From Rhizobium nepotum 39/7 (GTDB lineage Bacteria > Pseudomonadota > Alphaproteobacteria > Rhizobiales > Rhizobiaceae): DNA of 64,000 nucleotides. Shown here piece after piece: positions 28,754 through 38,562 of this stretch. Where the stretch lies: assembly GCF_000949865.1 (NCBI RefSeq), contig NZ_JWJH01000005.1, positions 124,001 to 188,000 on the forward strand, read 5' to 3'. The position numbers and the translations under genes were made by a program. Numbering within the stretch: the first letter of the stretch is position 1; the number at the start of each line of letters is the position of its first letter. The notes under the pieces are model-generated. The model was given only the letters and a program-made list of their open reading frames with translations, made no database searches and was not told the origin of the DNA.

Positions 28754-29523
28754 GGCTCGCTCTCCGGTGAGACAGGTTTGATCCTGCGGCGGAACACGAA
28801 CCGGTCGATCAGATAGGCCAAAGTGCCGCCACCAATCCCGGCATAGAGGATGTCGAATTCGGGTGCGATCACCGCAAAGACCGGCCCGGCGATCACGCCG
28901 ACGATAAACGCGACCTTGACGACGGAATGACGGGCGGACGCCCAGATCGACGCCACGAAATAGACCGGCGTCAGAAAGAACAGCACACCGGCGACCAGCG
29001 GCGGAAACGCGGCGACGACGCCGTAACAAAGGCCGACGATGATGGCGTTGATGACGGTGAGGGTGATGCCGAAACCGGCGAACCAGGCGGCCCGCGCCTC
29101 GCGTGGTACTTTGGAGAGGTTTTGTGTGGCGAAGACCCAAGCCGTGATCGCAACGAAATGCGAAAGGAACAGCAAAATCCATGTCGGCGTCTTCGCGCCG
29201 CGCATTTCCGGAACGATGGAAGCGACCATGGGCATCATCCGCACCGATGACAGCGTCACCGCCAGAAAACAGGCGGCAAGATTGGCGCCGCCGACCATGG
29301 AGCCGATGAGAATCATCTTTGCCGGCAAGGCCCAGATCACCAGCGTCATGAACACCGCTTCGCCGCGCGCCACACCCGATTCCAGCGCAAAGGCGCTGAA
29401 ACCGACGAAAGATGTCATGAGAATGAGCGAGGGCAGCGAGAATATGCCCCGCATTCCTCTGAAAAACCAGCCGCGCAGGGGCATGGTATCGCTGTCGGCA
29501 GTCTGCATTGCTGATCCACTCAT
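28750..29523 (-). CDS. azlC: AzlC-family branched-chain amino acid exporter large subunit
   Basis: This protein of about 257 residues carries the AzlC/YgaZ pattern: GFSAFALESGVARGEAVFMTLVIWA (the usual amphipathic first helices), LSSVRMMPM with conserved charged residues, and C-terminal DILYAGIGGGTLAYLIDRF. About seven hydrophobic segments are present. The start is uncertain: MSGSAMQT at 29523 is chosen, but the frame is open 35 codons further upstream and an ATG five codons later is also possible. It is directly upstream of azlD. Confidence 0.87.
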   Translation of the reverse strand: MSGSAMQTADSDTMPLRGWFFRGMRGIFSLPSLILMTSFVGFSAFALESGVARGEAVFMTLVIWALPAKMILIGSMVGGANLAACFLAVTLSSVRMMPMVASIVPEMRGAKTPTWILLFLSHFVAITAWVFATQNLSKVPREARAAWFAGFGITLTVINAIIVGLCYGVVAAFPPLVAGVLFFLTPVYFVASIWASARHSVVKVAFIVGVIAGPVFAVIAPEFDILYAGIGGGTLAYLIDRFVFRRRIKPVSPESEP

Positions 29524-29633
29524 GCATATTGCCCGAAAGCGTCGCGGTTTCGGGATGACGACATGCATAAAAACAGAAACATAAAGCACGCCGCATCTAT
29601 CCGGTAAAACGCGACCCGCTTTATGCACGAAAA

Positions 29634-29653
29634 TGCCGGGCTTTCGCCCGGCA
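29634..29653 (-). terminator. clpA terminator
   Basis: TGCCGGGC and GCCCGGCA pair around a 4-base loop, followed on the minus strand by TTTTC. It begins about 26 bases after the clpA stop codon. Confidence 0.75.
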
Positions 29654-29679
29654 CCGGTTTGTCGGTCAAAAGACCGCTA

Positions 29680-32196
29680 TCATTTCTTCTTCGGCACTTT
29701 CGGCACCGTATTCACCTTGCGGCGTGGCTTGTTCTCCTCGTCGGACTTGCTCGCCTCGGCAACAAGAACATCTGCCTCTTCATTGGCAATCGCCGCCTTC
29801 GAGGCAGGTTTCGCCTTTGCCTTCGACGCCTTGCCCGGAGACTTGGCGGCCTTGAGCTCCGCCTCCGGCTTCGGCTTCACGGGCGCGGTTTCCGGCAGAA
29901 CCTCAAGCTTAAGGCCGTCGGAGCCATCGTCCTTCTTGCCGACAGTGACGCTGACGACGCCGCCCTTCTTGAGCTTGCCAAAGAGGATTTCGTTGGCGAG
30001 CGGCTTCTTGATGTGTTCCTGGATCACGCGCGACAACGGACGGGCGCCCATCTTCTCGTCGTAACCCTTTTCCGCCAGCCAGGAGATCGCATCTTCGTGC
30101 AGATCGAAGGTGACATTCCGCTCGGAGAGCTGGGTCTCGAGCTGCATGACGAACTTCTGCACGACCTTGTGGATAACGGCAGTCGGCAGCGGCGAGAACG
30201 GAATGATCGCATCCAGACGGTTGCGGAATTCCGGCGTGAACAGGCGGTTGATCGCCTCTTCATCCTCACCCGTGCGCCGCGAAGAACCGAAACCGATGGC
30301 CGATTTCGCCATTTCGGACGCACCCGCATTGGTCGTCATGATAAGGATGACGTTGCGGAAGTCGATCTTCTTGCCGTTGTGGTCGGTCAGCGAGCCGTGG
30401 TCCATCACCTGCAACAGGATGTTGTAGATGTCCGGATGCGCCTTTTCGATCTCGTCCAGCAGCACCACGGAATGCGGATGCTGGTCGACGCCATCGGTCA
30501 AAAGACCGCCCTGATCGAAGCCGACATAACCGGGAGGTGCGCCAAGCAGACGCGACACGGTATGGCGTTCCATATATTCCGACATGTCGAATCGCAGCAT
30601 CTCGACGCCCAACGAGGCGGCAAGTTGCTTTGCCACTTCGGTCTTGCCCACGCCCGTCGGGCCGGAGAAGACGTAGGAGCCGATCGGCTTGTTCGGTTCG
30701 CGCAAACCGGCACGCGCCAGCTTGATGGCCGTGGCCAGCGCCTCGATGGCGATGTCCTGACCGTAAACGACCGAGCGCAGTTCCTTTTCGAGGTTGGCGA
30801 GAACCATCTCGTCATCCTTGGAAACGGTCTTTGCCGGGATGCGGGCCATCGTCGCGATGGTTACCTCGATTTCCCGCTCCGTGATCAGCTTGCGGCGCTT
30901 GGACGCCGGCAGCAACATCTGCGCCGCACCGGTCTCGTCGATCACGTCGATCGCCTTGTCCGGCAGCTTGCGGTCGGAAATGTAGCGGGCCGACAATTCG
31001 ACGGCAGCCTTGATCGCCTCGTTGGAATATCTCAGGTGATGATACTCCTCGAAGTAAGGCTTCAACCCCTTCATGATTGCGATGGTGTCATCGATTGACG
31101 GCTCGTTGACGTCGATCTTCTGGAAACGACGGACCAGAGCGCGGTCCTTCTCGAAGAACTGGCGGTATTCCTTGTAGGTGGTAGAACCGATGCAGCGGAT
31201 CGCGCCCGAGGACAGCGCCGGCTTCAACAGGTTCGATGCATCCATCGCGCCGCCGGAGGTGGCGCCCGCACCGATGACGGTGTGGATCTCATCGATGAAC
31301 AGAACCGCGCCCGGATACTCCTCGAGTTCCTTGACGACCTGCTTCAGGCGCTCTTCGAAATCGCCGCGATAGCGGGTGCCGGCCAGCAGCGTGCCCATGT
31401 CGAGCGAGAAGATCGTGTCGTTGGCCAAAGCTTCCGGCACCTTGCCCTCGACGATGCGCTTGGCGAGACCTTCGGCGATCGCCGTCTTGCCCACGCCCGG
31501 ATCGCCCACATAAAGCGGGTTGTTCTTGGAGCGGCGGCAGAGGATCTGGATCGTACGGTTGACCTCGTCGTGGCGGCCGATCAACGGGTCGATCTTGCCG
31601 TTTTTCGCCTTCTCGTTGAGGTTGACGCAATAGGCTTTCAGCGCGTCCTGCTGCTTTTTCGCGGACGGTCCTTCTTCCTCGGGATTGCTGCGGCTCGCCT
31701 TGCTTTCATTTTCGGGTTCATCGGTCCCGCGCGGCGCGCGTGTCTGCGATGTGCCCGGACGCTTGCCGATGCCGTGGGAGATATAGTTGACCGCATCGTA
31801 ACGGGTCATCTCCTGTTCCTGCAGGAAGTAGGCGGCATGGCTTTCGCGCTCGGCGAAAATGGCGACGAGCACGTTCGCGCCCGTCACTTCCTCGCGGCCG
31901 GACGACTGCACATGAATGACAGCCCGCTGGATAACCCGCTGGAAACCGGATGTGGGCTTGGAATCCTCGTCGTAACCGGTCACGAGGTTGGTCAGTTCGT
32001 TGTCGACGTAATCGCTGACGGTCTTGCGCAGCGTATCGAGATCGACATTGCAGGCGCCCATCACGGCGGCGGCATCCGCGTCGTCGATCAACGCCAGAAG
32101 AAGATGTTCAAGCGTCGCATATTCGTGGTGACGCTCATTTGCAAAGGTCAGTGCCTGGTGCAGCGCCTTCTCGAGACTCGGGGAAAAAGTTGGCAC
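29680..32196 (-). CDS. clpA: ATP-dependent Clp protease ATP-binding subunit ClpA
   Basis: This 838-residue AAA+ unfoldase feeds substrates into ClpP. It has an N-terminal Clp_N repeat domain (residues 1-145), a first AAA domain (Walker A GDPGVGKTAI at 231-240), a second AAA domain (GPTGVGKTEV near 510) and an IGF-type ClpP loop region (SAIGFGSS). It has no ClpB-type middle domain. It ends in an unusual tail of about 70 residues rich in lysine, alanine and proline after the normal C terminus, longer than in E. coli ClpA. The adaptor gene clpS lies just upstream on the same strand. Confidence 0.97.
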   Translation of the reverse strand: MPTFSPSLEKALHQALTFANERHHEYATLEHLLLALIDDADAAAVMGACNVDLDTLRKTVSDYVDNELTNLVTGYDEDSKPTSGFQRVIQRAVIHVQSSGREEVTGANVLVAIFAERESHAAYFLQEQEMTRYDAVNYISHGIGKRPGTSQTRAPRGTDEPENESKASRSNPEEEGPSAKKQQDALKAYCVNLNEKAKNGKIDPLIGRHDEVNRTIQILCRRSKNNPLYVGDPGVGKTAIAEGLAKRIVEGKVPEALANDTIFSLDMGTLLAGTRYRGDFEERLKQVVKELEEYPGAVLFIDEIHTVIGAGATSGGAMDASNLLKPALSSGAIRCIGSTTYKEYRQFFEKDRALVRRFQKIDVNEPSIDDTIAIMKGLKPYFEEYHHLRYSNEAIKAAVELSARYISDRKLPDKAIDVIDETGAAQMLLPASKRRKLITEREIEVTIATMARIPAKTVSKDDEMVLANLEKELRSVVYGQDIAIEALATAIKLARAGLREPNKPIGSYVFSGPTGVGKTEVAKQLAASLGVEMLRFDMSEYMERHTVSRLLGAPPGYVGFDQGGLLTDGVDQHPHSVVLLDEIEKAHPDIYNILLQVMDHGSLTDHNGKKIDFRNVILIMTTNAGASEMAKSAIGFGSSRRTGEDEEAINRLFTPEFRNRLDAIIPFSPLPTAVIHKVVQKFVMQLETQLSERNVTFDLHEDAISWLAEKGYDEKMGARPLSRVIQEHIKKPLANEILFGKLKKGGVVSVTVGKKDDGSDGLKLEVLPETAPVKPKPEAELKAAKSPGKASKAKAKPASKAAIANEEADVLVAEASKSDEENKPRRKVNTVPKVPKKK

Positions 32197-32206
32197 GTTG
32201 CGATCC

Positions 32207-32560
32207 TCATTTCTTTTCCATGACGCATTGCAGCGGATGCTGGTGCTGTCGGGCGAAATCCATGACCTGGCTTACTTTCGTCTCTGCGACCTCATATGTA
32301 AACACCCCGCATTCGCCCACGCCGTGCTGATGCACAAGCAGCATGATGCGGGTTGCCGCTTCGCGATCCTTCTGGAAAAACCGCTCCAGAATATGGATGA
32401 CAAACTCCATGGGAGTGTAGTCGTCATTCAGTAAAAGAACACGGTACAGATTCGGTCTTTTCGTCTTTGGCTTGACGCGGGTAATAACGGACGTTCCGCG
32501 GTTCGTACCGCCGTCTTCCCCGTCGCCCTCGCCCTGCATGTAGATCGGCTCAGCGATCAT
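32207..32560 (-). CDS. clpS: ClpA adaptor protein ClpS
   Basis: This 117-residue protein delivers N-degron substrates to ClpAP. The core contains [27 protein letters not shown], with the DDYTPMEFV motif that forms the N-degron pocket, and [20 protein letters not shown] at the end. The N-terminal 25 residues are disordered-looking. Agrobacterium is known to have two ClpS paralogues; the one adjacent to clpA would be ClpS1. An alternative start lies seven codons downstream. Confidence 0.96.
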   Translation of the reverse strand: MIAEPIYMQGEGDGEDGGTNRGTSVITRVKPKTKRPNLYRVLLLNDDYTPMEFVIHILERFFQKDREAATRIMLLVHQHGVGECGVFTYEVAETKVSQVMDFARQHQHPLQCVMEKK

Positions 32561-32851
32561 CTTTCATCATTCTCCAAACCGTTCTCAAACCGGCAGTCAT
32601 CACCAGGAGGGAGAACTTCGCCTCTTCATATCTAGGTCGTTAAGACGCGATTTTAAGCCCCCTGTGAAACGGTGCAATCACTATTGCGTTTGCGAAGGGG
32701 AAACCTCGCGAAAAACAGGGGACTTGCGACCGCGCGCCGGCAAAGCGCGGTGACGACCGCCTTTGCCAACGCGGTTTCAGTCGCGACGGTAGCGCTTCCG
32801 GTGGATCGTGCGGCATCGCGGGCCGGCTTCCACCACCCACGCCATCCGCCA

Positions 32852-35440
32852 TCATTCCTTGTTGTCGAGCATTTCGCGAACGGCGATCGCCAGCTGCTTC
32901 AGGGAGAAGGGTTTCGGCAGGAAGCCGAACTTGGCGTCCGCCGGCAGATTTTTCGCAAAGGCATCCTCGGCATAACCCGAAACAAAGATGAATTTCAGAT
33001 CAGGATAGGATTTGCGCAGTTCCCTGAGGAGCGACGGACCGTCCATTTCCGGCATCACGACATCGGACACGACGATATCGACCTTGCCTTCCAGTTCTTC
33101 CATCACTTCCAGCGCCTCGACACCGGAACCCGCCTCGTGAACGGTATAACCTCGGGTTTCCAGCATGCGCTTGCCGCCGCGCCGCACCGCCTCCTCATCC
33201 TCCACCAGAAGGACGACGGCGGAATTGCCGGTCAGATCGAGCGGTTCTTCCTTCACCGGTTCGGGCAGAGCCACCGGGGCGAGTGCCGCTTCGCCGGGCA
33301 GCTGGCCCGGAACATGCACGATCTCCACCACATGACGCGGCAGGTAGATGCGGAACGCGGTTCCCTTGCCCACTTCCGATTCGGGATAGATGTAGCCGCC
33401 GGACTGCTTGACGATGCCATAAACCATCGACAGACCGAGACCGGTGCCCTTGCCGACGTCCTTGGTCGTGAAGAACGGCTCGAAGATCTTGTCCATGATC
33501 TCAGGCGGAATGCCGGTTCCGTTGTCGGCGACTTCGATCATGACCATGTCTTCCGCCGGGAATTCGGGTCGACCAAGCGCGGCGACTTCCTTCGCCTCGA
33601 CGTTTCGCGTCCGGACGGTGATCTTGCCGCCTTCCGGCATGGCGTCACGCGCATTGACGCAAAGATTGATGAGCACCTGCTCGAATTGCGACAGGTCGGT
33701 CTTCACCGGCCAGAGATCGCGGCCGTAGTCCACTTCCAGCTTGACGTTGGTGCCGGAGATCAGGCGGTCGACCAGCATGCGCAGATCGCCGATGACGTCG
33801 GTCAGATTGAGGATCGCCGGGCGCATGGTCTGCTTGCGAGAGAAAGCGAGGAGCTGGCGCACCAGAACCGCGGCGCGGTTGGCGTTGCGCTTGATCTCCA
33901 TCAGGTCGGCGAAGCTCGGATCCGCAGGCCGCGCCTGCAAAAGCAGATGGTCGGACGACAGCAGGATGGCGGTCAGCACGTTGTTGAAATCGTGGGCGAT
34001 GCCGCCCGCCAGCGTGCCGACGGCGTTCATCTTCTGCGTCTGCGCCATCTGCGTTTCGAGCGCCTTTTGTTCCGTCACCTCGATGGCATAGACAATCGCC
34101 ACCTCTTCCGGCGCCTCGTCGTCCTGATCGATGACGGCGTTGACGTAGAAACGGAAATGCCGGCCCTCGTCGCTCGGATGGCGGGAATCGAACGGCGCGA
34201 TGTCGCCCTGCCGATCCTTCGCTTCAGCCAGCGCCTGCTCGAGCCTAGGTTTCTCATTGTCGTGGAGGACAGTTTCGAGAGCCACACCGCGATCGATATC
34301 GTCACGCCCGACAACGCCGGAGAACAGCTTGAGGAATGGCGCGTTGATGCGCAGGATGCGGCCGTCGCCGTCGAGCGAGGCAATCGCCATCGGCGTATTG
34401 TTGAAGAAACGGGTGAAGCGCATGGCGGAGGAGGATTCCGTATCCACCTGCCCCTTCGGGCGCATCAGAACGATCGTTCGGCTCTCACCCGGCGCGCCGT
34501 CCTTCAAGGTGACCTGATGCACGAGCCGGGCCGGCATGCTCTGGCCGTTCACCCGGCGCATGTCGAGATCGAGGATTTCGGTGCGCTTGGCCGCGCCCTG
34601 CGGATGGACGGACTCGATCAGCGCCATGCCCTCGCCGGCGATGATGTCGGAAACCGTCATCGAGCCGGGAGAAAACTGCGCGAGATCGATGCCGAGCCAT
34701 TCGGACAGGGTAGCGTTCAGATAAACGATCTCGCCCTTGCGGCCGGCGGAAAAGAAACCGGCCGGCGCATGGTCGAGATAATCGATGGCGTTCTGCAATT
34801 CGCGGAAGAAGCGCTCCTGATCTTCGCGCTCAGGCGTGATGTCGGCGATCTGGAAGACGTGCAGCGCCTCGCCGCCCGCATCCTTCAGCACCCGCCCTTT
34901 GAGCCGGTACCAGTGCGGCCCGGCGTTCGTGACATCTCCCAGCGGCTTCAGCAGCCGGAATTCCTCGTAACCGTCGCGACCTTCCCGCAGAACATTGATG
35001 AGGCGATAAAGCGCCTCCGTCGATTCCCGGCTGCGCGACAACAATGTCTCGAGGCTCTGGATATCGCTCGCCTTCGTGGTGCCGCTCATGCGGCAATAGG
35101 TGGCGTTGGCGTAGATCATATGCCCCTTGGCATCGGTGATCAGCGTGCCTTCCGGGTGGGCCGACAGGAAACGGCGGGCAAGCCCGTCCGATTGCGACTG
35201 TGGCATGACCTCGATGAAACCGATGATCGACGACACCAGAAAAAAGATGCCCATCATCGCCAGCACGCCGAGAATGCCGAGCACGATTTCGTTTTCGAGC
35301 GAATCCTTGAAATAAACGAAGGCGGCAGCCGCCGCGATCAACACCAGCGCCAGAAGCAGAATCCGCAGGACCGTGCCGGAACGGGCACGCCTGTCCACCA
35401 GCGGAAGGTCGTTGTCGCTTGTCTCGCGCACCCGTGTCAT
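32852..35440 (-). CDS. cckA: Cell-cycle hybrid histidine kinase CckA
   Basis: This 862-residue kinase starts the CckA-ChpT phosphorelay that controls CtrA, the master cell-cycle regulator of alphaproteobacteria. Two membrane helices (about 24-44 and 53-75) are followed by about three PAS-like domains (roughly 86-200, 212-330, 345-455), a HisKA domain with phosphoacceptor H483 in [10 protein letters not shown], an ATPase domain ([21 protein letters not shown]) and a receiver domain with phospho-acceptor D793 in [11 protein letters not shown]. The length and layout match rhizobial CckA. It lies upstream of clpS on the same strand, about 290 bases apart. Confidence 0.95.
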   Translation of the reverse strand: MTRVRETSDNDLPLVDRRARSGTVLRILLLALVLIAAAAAFVYFKDSLENEIVLGILGVLAMMGIFFLVSSIIGFIEVMPQSQSDGLARRFLSAHPEGTLITDAKGHMIYANATYCRMSGTTKASDIQSLETLLSRSRESTEALYRLINVLREGRDGYEEFRLLKPLGDVTNAGPHWYRLKGRVLKDAGGEALHVFQIADITPEREDQERFFRELQNAIDYLDHAPAGFFSAGRKGEIVYLNATLSEWLGIDLAQFSPGSMTVSDIIAGEGMALIESVHPQGAAKRTEILDLDMRRVNGQSMPARLVHQVTLKDGAPGESRTIVLMRPKGQVDTESSSAMRFTRFFNNTPMAIASLDGDGRILRINAPFLKLFSGVVGRDDIDRGVALETVLHDNEKPRLEQALAEAKDRQGDIAPFDSRHPSDEGRHFRFYVNAVIDQDDEAPEEVAIVYAIEVTEQKALETQMAQTQKMNAVGTLAGGIAHDFNNVLTAILLSSDHLLLQARPADPSFADLMEIKRNANRAAVLVRQLLAFSRKQTMRPAILNLTDVIGDLRMLVDRLISGTNVKLEVDYGRDLWPVKTDLSQFEQVLINLCVNARDAMPEGGKITVRTRNVEAKEVAALGRPEFPAEDMVMIEVADNGTGIPPEIMDKIFEPFFTTKDVGKGTGLGLSMVYGIVKQSGGYIYPESEVGKGTAFRIYLPRHVVEIVHVPGQLPGEAALAPVALPEPVKEEPLDLTGNSAVVLLVEDEEAVRRGGKRMLETRGYTVHEAGSGVEALEVMEELEGKVDIVVSDVVMPEMDGPSLLRELRKSYPDLKFIFVSGYAEDAFAKNLPADAKFGFLPKPFSLKQLAIAVREMLDNKE

Positions 35441-35780
35441 CTTGGCCTCGCAGTCCCGCAGGTCATAATTCTGTCAGCCGCGTTTCCTCTACGGAATCAG
35501 GCAGCAGAATTTCTTGTAGCAACTCGCTTGAACATCAAAAAGCTCCGCTGGGACACAAAGGCTTAAAAACGCACAGAGAAACGGTCCCAAAGACACAATG
35601 CGCCGCCCTTTCGGGCTATGAGGGAACCGAAAGCGCGCCAACCGGTTTTGCGTTTCAATGGGATGAAGGTGGATAAACCTTGTATCGCGCCTAAAAAAAT
35701 CGTCTTTTCCTGCTTTACGTTCACATTATAAGAACCACGGCAATATTAATTGCCCGAAAAAATCTGAAGGGATGATCTCC
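35441..35780. other. Divergent intergenic region between cckA and the FliO-like gene
   Basis: About 340 bases without a convincing gene. It should hold the promoters of both divergent genes. I see no perfect TTAA-N7-TTAA (CtrA) site. Confidence 0.4.
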
Positions 35781-37004
35781 ATGATGGAAGATTTTATCGG
35801 CACCTATGGAAACAATCTCATCGTCGCCGTTGTCGGCGTCGGCTTGGCCCTGCTCATTCTGGCGATCGCTCTCTGGATCCTGCGCAGGCGTGGCGGCGCG
35901 GCCCCCTTTATTCGCGGCGGCCGCAACCGGCAACCGCGCCTGCAGGTTCTTGACGCAACCGCCGTGGACGCCCGTCGCCGTCTGGTGCTGGTGCGTCGCG
36001 ACAATGTCGAACATCTGGTCATGATCGGCGGTCCGACCGATATCGTCATCGAGAGCGGCATTGGCGCGATCCCGATCGTCAGGGAAATGCGCGAGCCGCA
36101 GGAGGCAGAACTGCGGGCGCTGCCACGTCAGGAAAGCGAAGCAAAAAGAGCCGATCCGCCGATCTCTCGGGAAAGTCGCGCCTTGTCGCAACAACCCGTT
36201 GCGGCGGCAATTCCGGCTTCCGTGCCGGAAGAGCCTGTAAAACAGCCACAGCGCCCGGAACCGCCCGCCCCCGCTGCACGCCCGACTCCAGCGCCTGCCG
36301 CGTCGCTGCCGCCACGCCCGTCAACACCGCCGCAACCCGTATCCACGCCCTTCGCCGCGCGCGAAACCGCTGCGCCAGCCAGACCAGCCGCACCGGAAAG
36401 GGAAATCGCTCGTCCCCTGCCATCGCCAGCACCGGCACCGGCATCCGTCGCTGCTGCCCCGGCGGCTACCGTTTTGCCGCTTGCCGCCGCATCGCTCGAC
36501 ATGCCCGCCGAAAGAGCGGAGCAGAGGCGTGCCGAGCCTTTCGCGCCAGTGCCGGCTGCACCGCCCGTTCCCGTGTCGGCAGCGGTGCCGGAAGAACGGC
36601 CCACGGCATCACAGATTTTTGCCGCGCGGGAACCGGTCGTCGACCAATCGGTTGCCGCAGATTTTCTGGACGCCGCGCGGGAACGGGTTCTGCCGGGCCT
36701 GAAACCGGGACAAAACACACCGCCTTCACCTTTTGCGCCGAAGGCCGAAAATCCGGCCGTCGCCTCCGCTGACGCGGAGCCGAAATTTTCCGATGACCTT
36801 GCCAGCGATTTCGAAAGCTTTCTCGAAGCGGAGATCGCCAAGAGCAAGGAGGCGGATAACGAACAGGCAATCGCCACTGCTGCGGAAAAACAGCCAAAAA
36901 CCGAACCTGTCTCGCCGCCCGTGACCGGCGCTACGCCGGATGGCGATATGCAGAAGGAAATGGCGCGTATTTTCGGTGAGCTTTCCGTCACCCGAGACCG
37001 CTGA
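35781..37004 (+). CDS. FliO/MopB-like membrane protein with long disordered tail
   Basis: This 407-residue protein has one N-terminal membrane helix (about residues 12-35, NNLIVAVVGVGLALLILAIALW) and then a compact domain RLQVLDATAVDARRRLVLVRRDNVEHLVMIGGPTDIVIE that resembles FliO/MopB, an accessory of the flagellar export gate. About 270 residues of proline/alanine-rich low-complexity sequence follow, and the end is acidic. No other flagellar gene is nearby, so a flagellar role is doubtful. The start at 35781 is chosen for its spacing from GAAGGGATG; an ATG three codons earlier is possible. Confidence 0.7.
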   Translation: MMEDFIGTYGNNLIVAVVGVGLALLILAIALWILRRRGGAAPFIRGGRNRQPRLQVLDATAVDARRRLVLVRRDNVEHLVMIGGPTDIVIESGIGAIPIVREMREPQEAELRALPRQESEAKRADPPISRESRALSQQPVAAAIPASVPEEPVKQPQRPEPPAPAARPTPAPAASLPPRPSTPPQPVSTPFAARETAAPARPAAPEREIARPLPSPAPAPASVAAAPAATVLPLAAASLDMPAERAEQRRAEPFAPVPAAPPVPVSAAVPEERPTASQIFAAREPVVDQSVAADFLDAARERVLPGLKPGQNTPPSPFAPKAENPAVASADAEPKFSDDLASDFESFLEAEIAKSKEADNEQAIATAAEKQPKTEPVSPPVTGATPDGDMQKEMARIFGELSVTRDR

Positions 37005-37045
37005 CGGGTTCTCGCCTTTCGACACACAAATATTCAAGACAGAAA

Positions 37046-37075
37046 AAAGGGCACGGAAACAGTTCCGTGCCCTTT
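37046..37075. terminator. Terminator between the FliO-like gene and dksA
   Basis: AAAGGGCACGGAA and TTCCGTGCCCTTT form a long perfect stem with a 4-base loop. On the minus strand it is followed by a T-run, so it ends dksA; it can also end the convergent FliO-like gene. Confidence 0.9.
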
Positions 37076-37133
37076 GTCATTTCCGTCCTGTTCGTTGGCC
37101 GGTTCGCCGCAGCGGCCCGAACAACGTCCCGCA

Positions 37134-37553
37134 TTATTCGTCGCGGTAGACCTTTTCACGGCGCTCGTGACGTTCCTGCGCCTCGATGGACAGGGTCGCT
37201 ATCGGGCGGGCGTCCAGACGCTTGAGGCCGATTGGCTCGCCGGTTTCCTCACAGTAACCGTAGGTGCCGTCATCGATCCGCTGAAGGGCGGCATCGATTT
37301 TGGAAATCAGCTTGCGCTGGCGGTCTCGGGCGCGAAGCTCGATCGCCCGGTCTGTTTCGGAAGAGGCCCGGTCTGCTAGGTCGGGATGATTGGCGCTTTC
37401 TTCGGCGAGATGTCCAAGGGTCTCACGCGCTTCTCTCAGGATGTCGTTTTTCCAGGCGACCAACTTCGCGCGGAAGTAGGCACGCTGGCTGGCATTCATG
37501 AACTCGTCGTCTTCCGAGAGTACATATTTGCTAAGATCGATCTTCTCACTCAA
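37134..37553 (-). CDS. dksA: RNA polymerase-binding transcription factor DksA (one-cysteine form)
   Basis: This 139-residue factor binds the RNA polymerase secondary channel and mediates the stringent response with ppGpp. The coiled-coil tip DxxDxA motif is present as DLADRA. The C-terminal zinc-finger region keeps only one of four cysteines (YCEETGEP, then LSIEAQERHE in place of CxxC). Such one-cysteine DksA proteins are known from other alphaproteobacteria. I place the start at a TTG at 37551-37553, because GAGGAG lies seven bases before it and the family N terminus SEKIDLSKYVLS begins there; the ATG nine codons upstream lacks a site. Confidence 0.92.
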   Translation of the reverse strand: MSEKIDLSKYVLSEDDEFMNASQRAYFRAKLVAWKNDILREARETLGHLAEESANHPDLADRASSETDRAIELRARDRQRKLISKIDAALQRIDDGTYGYCEETGEPIGLKRLDARPIATLSIEAQERHERREKVYRDE

Positions 37554-37921
37554 CGCGATTCTCCTCGAAGAACATCTCAATGCGGCGGTGTATACTCCAA
37601 TGATATAGGCCGGTTCAAGTCTACAGATCGGTTTTCGGGCATTTTTAAAACTGACACAAAAATCATCTAAATGACTAATTTTTATCCTTTATTGGCGTAG
37701 GCACGATCTCTTCTTCGATCACTTCAATGCGACTTGCCAACAGGAAAGAGGACTTGCGGTGCAGCGATCCTATCCTGTAGCATTCCAGGCGTGGCTTAAA
37801 ACGTGTCGCGATCTTTCAGATTCGCGCCGCACGCTTTAAGCTTTTGTTTCGTCGCATGTCGTCGTCGCAAAACCGCTGCACACTTCGGCGCGACATGCTT
37901 TAGAGTTTCGAACGCCGGTCC
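37554..37921. other. Intergenic region dksA-sixA
   Basis: About 370 bases, AT-rich beside dksA (its promoter region), with a copy of the dispersed intergenic repeat in the part nearest sixA. No gene is supported. Confidence 0.5.
37821..37905 (+). repeat. Dispersed intergenic repeat, copy 1
   Basis: This segment contains CACGCTTTAAGCTTTTGTTT, later AAAACCGCTGCACACTT and ACATGCTTTAGAG. The order and spacing match two other copies at about 54981 and 55570: an ATGCTTTA-like head, a TTTTGTTT tract and a core CCGCTGCGCACTT. It is intergenic and probably folds. It resembles the palindromic small repeats known in Rhizobiales, but I cannot assign a named family. Confidence 0.5.
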
Positions 37922-38437
37922 GTGCCCTTGACAGATTCTCCCCCGAAGCGAGTTTATCTTCTGCGCCACGCCAAGGCCGCCTGGGCGGCGCCGGGAGAGC
38001 GCGATTTCGACCGAGGATTGAACGACGCTGGTTTTGCCGAGGCGGAGATCATCGCCGATCTTGCCGCCGACCGGCACTACCGCCCCGACATGCTTTTATC
38101 CTCCACGGCAGCACGCTGCCGGCAGACCACACAAGCCTGGCAACGAGCCTTCAACGAGGGCATCGACATCGCCTATGTCGACGAGATGTACAATGCGCGC
38201 AGCGAAACCTATCTCTCCCTCATCGACGCGCAAACGGATGTGGGGTCGGTAATGCTGGTCGGGCACAATCCCACCATGGAGGCGACGCTGGAGGCGATGA
38301 TCGGCGAAGACCTGCTGCACGCCGCGCTGCCTTCCGGTTTTCCGACATCGGGGCTTGCCGTGCTTGACCGTGACGACAGCGCCGGCAATGGCAAGAATCG
38401 CTGGCGGCTCGTCGATTTCCTCTCACCCGGCAAGTAG
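37922..38437 (+). CDS. sixA: SixA-like phosphohistidine phosphatase
   Basis: This 171-residue member of the histidine phosphatase superfamily has VYLLRHAKAAWAAPGERDFDRGL with the catalytic RHAK near residue 15 and VMLVGHNPTMEATLE with the second histidine. E. coli SixA removes phosphate from phosphohistidine on HPt/PTS proteins. The chosen start is GTG. It stands directly upstream of the ycjX-ycjF pair on the same strand. Confidence 0.88.
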   Translation: MPLTDSPPKRVYLLRHAKAAWAAPGERDFDRGLNDAGFAEAEIIADLAADRHYRPDMLLSSTAARCRQTTQAWQRAFNEGIDIAYVDEMYNARSETYLSLIDAQTDVGSVMLVGHNPTMEATLEAMIGEDLLHAALPSGFPTSGLAVLDRDDSAGNGKNRWRLVDFLSPGK

Positions 38438-38562
38438 CGATTGCTGCGAGCAACTGTCAGGCTGCTGGAAGCGATGTCGTTGAAAATCCGCCGCCGCGCT
38501 TCTTTTTTGGGCAGCTGCGCCGTCCTATATTGCAATCGTGATCGTGAAACACAGCCGGGAAA

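Noticed and set aside
32672-35566. Long plus-strand frame of about 960 codons antisense to cckA.
   Set aside because: The real gene is the minus-strand kinase with all its motifs; the frame opposite is a shadow.
35441-35780. CtrA site in the cckA upstream region.
   Set aside because: No TTAA-N7-TTAA was found; single TTAA words occur by chance in AT-rich DNA.
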